A DNA stretch of 7,989 nucleotides, taken from the NCBI GenBank assembly GCA_022428035.1, contig JAKMDG010000389.1:1-7989 (forward strand), in the 5' to 3' direction. Shown here one piece after another: positions 6,648 through 7,989 of this stretch (position 1 is the first letter of the stretch; each line of letters begins with the position of its first letter). The stretch comes from Longimicrobiales bacterium (GTDB taxonomy: Bacteria; Gemmatimonadota; Gemmatimonadetes; Longimicrobiales; Gaopeijiaceae). Both the position numbers and the translations under genes were made by a program. Below the pieces are notes generated by a model that worked only from the letters and a program-made list of their open reading frames with translations, did no database searches and was not told where the DNA came from.

Positions 6648-6655
6648 GCTCAGGC

Positions 6656-7408
6656 TTAGCCCTCGCCCGCGGATGCCGCGTCTTCTGCGGGTGCTGCTGC
6701 GGCTACCGGAGCCGCTTGGGCCGCTGCTGCCGGCGAACGCGTGTCTTTCTTCTTGATGATCTCGATCTTGCCGTCTTTGTCGAGATCCCACGCCAGGTTG
6801 ACGATCTTCTGCGCGCCGTACTCCATGTCGACGATCAGCTGATCGATGCGCGTAACAAAGAAGTTGTAGGCGATGTTCACGGGAACGGCGATCACGAGCC
6901 CCGCCGCCGTGGTGAGCAGGGCCACCTTGATGCCACCGGCGACGAGCGCAGGATCGACGTTACCAGCGGCCTCGATCGCGGCGAACGCCAGGACCATCCC
7001 CATCACTGTGCCGAGGAAGCCCATGAGCGGTGCGACGTTGGCGATCGTGGCAAGGATCACGAGACCACGCTCGAGAAAGCCGAGCTCGATCGTGCCGACG
7101 GTGGCAACGGACGTCTCGAGCTCACCCTCGTTGAGCCGCTTACCCTGAATCCGTCGCAAGCCCGCCAGGATGATCGCGGAGGCCGGGCCAGGAGTGGCAC
7201 GGCAGATCTCGATCGCACCCTCCACGTCGCCCGCGTGCACCAGCTCGTCGACTTCGGCAAGGACGCGGTTGGTCCCCGTGTGCGCAATGTGAAGCGTGAA
7301 GAACTTCGCGATCATCACGCCGACCGAAATCATCGAGCAGAGAACCAGCGGATACATCATGAATCCGCCATCTGCGAACAGGGTCAGCAGTCGATATTGA
7401 GATCCCAC
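6656..7408 (-). CDS. exbB: MotA/TolQ/ExbB family proton channel subunit
   Basis: This is the inner-membrane channel subunit that, with ExbD, uses the proton gradient to energise TonB. It has 250 residues and a GTG start with AGGAG 10 nt upstream. Three membrane segments are visible: about residues 16-38, 113-143 and 158-184. The family signatures are A-P-L-M-G-F-L-G-T-V-M-G-M (126-138) and A-L-L-T-T-A-A-G-L-V-I-A-V-P (163-176). Their Thr residues (T134, T166/T167) line the proton path in homologues. The last 25 or so residues are an Ala/Pro-rich tail, probably disordered, after a charged segment (D-K-D-G-K-I-E-I-I-K-K-K). It is first in a four-gene operon with two exbD genes and tonB, which makes ExbB more likely than TolQ; there is no tolB, pal or ybgC here. 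A 62-nt gap separates it from the first exbD. Confidence 0.95.
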   Translation of the reverse strand: MGSQYRLLTLFADGGFMMYPLVLCSMISVGVMIAKFFTLHIAHTGTNRVLAEVDELVHAGDVEGAIEICRATPGPASAIILAGLRRIQGKRLNEGELETSVATVGTIELGFLERGLVILATIANVAPLMGFLGTVMGMVLAFAAIEAAGNVDPALVAGGIKVALLTTAAGLVIAVPVNIAYNFFVTRIDQLIVDMEYGAQKIVNLAWDLDKDGKIEIIKKKDTRSPAAAAQAAPVAAAAPAEDAASAGEG

Positions 7409-7418
7409 GAAGACTTCG

Positions 7419-7439
7419 CTCCTGATTGGCCAACGCCAA
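7419..7439 (-). promoter_or_regulatory. exbB ribosome binding site with a small hairpin upstream
   Basis: The minus strand reads AGGAG (plus 7419-7423) 10 nt before the GTG at 7408, which supports that non-ATG start. Three nt upstream of the AGGAG is a 5-bp inverted repeat, TTGGC-GTTG-GCCAA (plus 7426-7430 and 7435-7439). The hairpin could affect access to the site, but it is short and may be chance. Confidence 0.5.
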
Positions 7440-7486
7440 GCACTCGGGTTCGGGCCCCGTTGACCCTCAACCGAAAAAGACCCGGC

Positions 7487-7516
7487 AATCTAGGCGGGGC
7501 AACTCCGAGGTGTCAA
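7487..7516 (-). promoter_or_regulatory. Candidate sigma70-type promoter for the exbB-exbD-exbD-tonB operon
   Basis: In the 136-nt gap after cdaA, the minus strand has a perfect TTGACA (plus 7511-7516), an 18-nt spacer, and TAGATT (plus 7487-7492, four of six matches to TATAAT). Transcription would start near 7480, giving a leader of about 70 nt before the exbB GTG. The leader holds a T-rich stretch (GGGTCTTTTTCGG) and a short inverted repeat GTTGA-GGG-TCAAC. The T-stretch could instead be the tail of a weak cdaA terminator, but the only stem I find before it is 4 bp. No Fur-box-like palindrome was recognised. Motif match only. Confidence 0.45.
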
Positions 7517-7544
7517 CGAGCTATTTCCAACTTCTTTTACGGAC

Positions 7545-7989
7545 TCACGACGGGCTCATTACCGTCGTCGCAGTCACCCGTGTGGGCTCGGAAATCGGTC
7601 CGACTCCATCGAGAATCGTCCGTAGGCGCTCCGGTGACACCTGACGCTCCAGTCGACCGAGTCGCGCAACGGACACCTGTGAGGTTTCCTCACTGACCAC
7701 GATCACAATCGCGTCGGTCTCTTCGCTGAGGCCAAGCGCTGCCCGATGCCGCGTGCCCAAAGAGCGATCCTTGACACTCGACTGCGTGAGCGGGAGGATC
7801 GCACCGGCGGTACGTATCTGGTCCCCGACGACGAGTACGGCCCCATCGTGCAACGGCGAATACGGCGTGAAGATCGTGGTGAGCATTTCCGCCGTGACCT
7901 TCGCGTCCACAGAACTCCCGGTCTCCGCGTACTCACCCAGGCCGACCTCCTGCTCGACGCAGATAATCGCTCCATGGTGTGCCCGGGAA
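7545..7989 (-). CDS. cdaA: Diadenylate cyclase (CdaA type), C-terminal part; 5' end outside window
   Basis: This gene makes the second messenger c-di-AMP from two ATP. The reading frame is open to the window edge, and about 147 residues are visible, starting S-R-A-H-H-G-A-I-I. The DisA_N (DAC) domain is clear. The DGA motif (in P-L-H-D-G-A-V) is encoded at about 7839-7847, and the R-H-R motif (in L-G-T-R-H-R-A-A-L-G) at about 7743-7751; both are needed for ATP binding and catalysis in the family. The following D-A-I-V-I-V-V-S-E-E-T stretch is also typical. The protein ends about 65 residues after R-H-R, with no DisA-type helix-hairpin-helix or DNA-binding C-terminus. That favours CdaA, a membrane enzyme whose N-terminal transmembrane helices would lie beyond the window. 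The usual partner gene cdaR is not downstream; exbB follows after 136 nt. The family call is firm; CdaA rather than another DAC class is inferred. Confidence 0.9.
   Translation of the reverse strand, partial: SRAHHGAIICVEQEVGLGEYAETGSSVDAKVTAEMLTTIFTPYSPLHDGAVLVVGDQIRTAGAILPLTQSSVKDRSLGTRHRAALGLSEETDAIVIVVSEETSQVSVARLGRLERQVSPERLRTILDGVGPISEPTRVTATTVMSPS

Noticed and set aside
5045..7408. Tol-Pal system instead of a TonB system
   Set aside because: The last gene has a TonB C-terminal domain, and no tolB, pal or ybgC is present, although ExbB/TolQ and ExbD/TolR cannot be fully separated by sequence alone.
1..7989. Novel defence, mobile or CRISPR-type system
   Set aside because: I looked for terminal inverted repeats, transposase or integrase motifs, spaced repeats and tRNA-like folds and saw none; all coding space is taken by recognised families.

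Overview
The window is one strand of housekeeping and envelope genes. Every supported gene lies on the minus strand, so transcription runs from the high-numbered end to the low-numbered end. GC content is high and genes are tightly packed. A TonB/ExbB/ExbD set implies a diderm (outer-membrane) bacterium. The mix of that set with DivIVA, a CdaA-type diadenylate cyclase and a eukaryote-like (type 2) isoleucyl-tRNA synthetase with an altered HIGH motif would suit Gemmatimonadota or a relative. That placement is inference from gene content and general sequence feel, not from a search.

Layout in transcription order: (1) 7989-7545, the C-terminal part of a CdaA-type c-di-AMP synthase, whose N-terminus lies outside the window; (2) a 136-nt gap with a candidate promoter; (3) 7408-5045, an energy-transduction operon: exbB (GTG start), two consecutive exbD paralogues, and tonB. 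The last three genes are separated by 2 nt or overlap by ATGA. A strong intrinsic terminator ends this operon at about 5022-4984. (4) 4970-2464 and on to the window edge, a second cluster: yggS (PLP homeostasis), divIVA, a trimeric-type purine nucleoside phosphorylase, and ileS, which is cut at its 3' end by the window.

In the first operon, ExbB and the two ExbDs would form the proton-driven inner-membrane motor, and TonB would carry its energy to outer-membrane transporters. The second cluster keeps the order yggS ... divIVA ... ileS known from the tail of the division cluster in Firmicutes. The sepF/yggT/ylmH genes that normally lie between are absent, and a purine phosphorylase sits between divIVA and ileS.

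I see no mobile element, CRISPR array, tRNA or rRNA, and no clearly new multi-gene system. The points most worth a second look are the G-L-H-H form of the IleRS HIGH motif, the Asp at the base-recognition position of the phosphorylase, the conserved yggS-divIVA-ileS order, the paired ExbDs, and the yggS start placed right behind a strong terminator.
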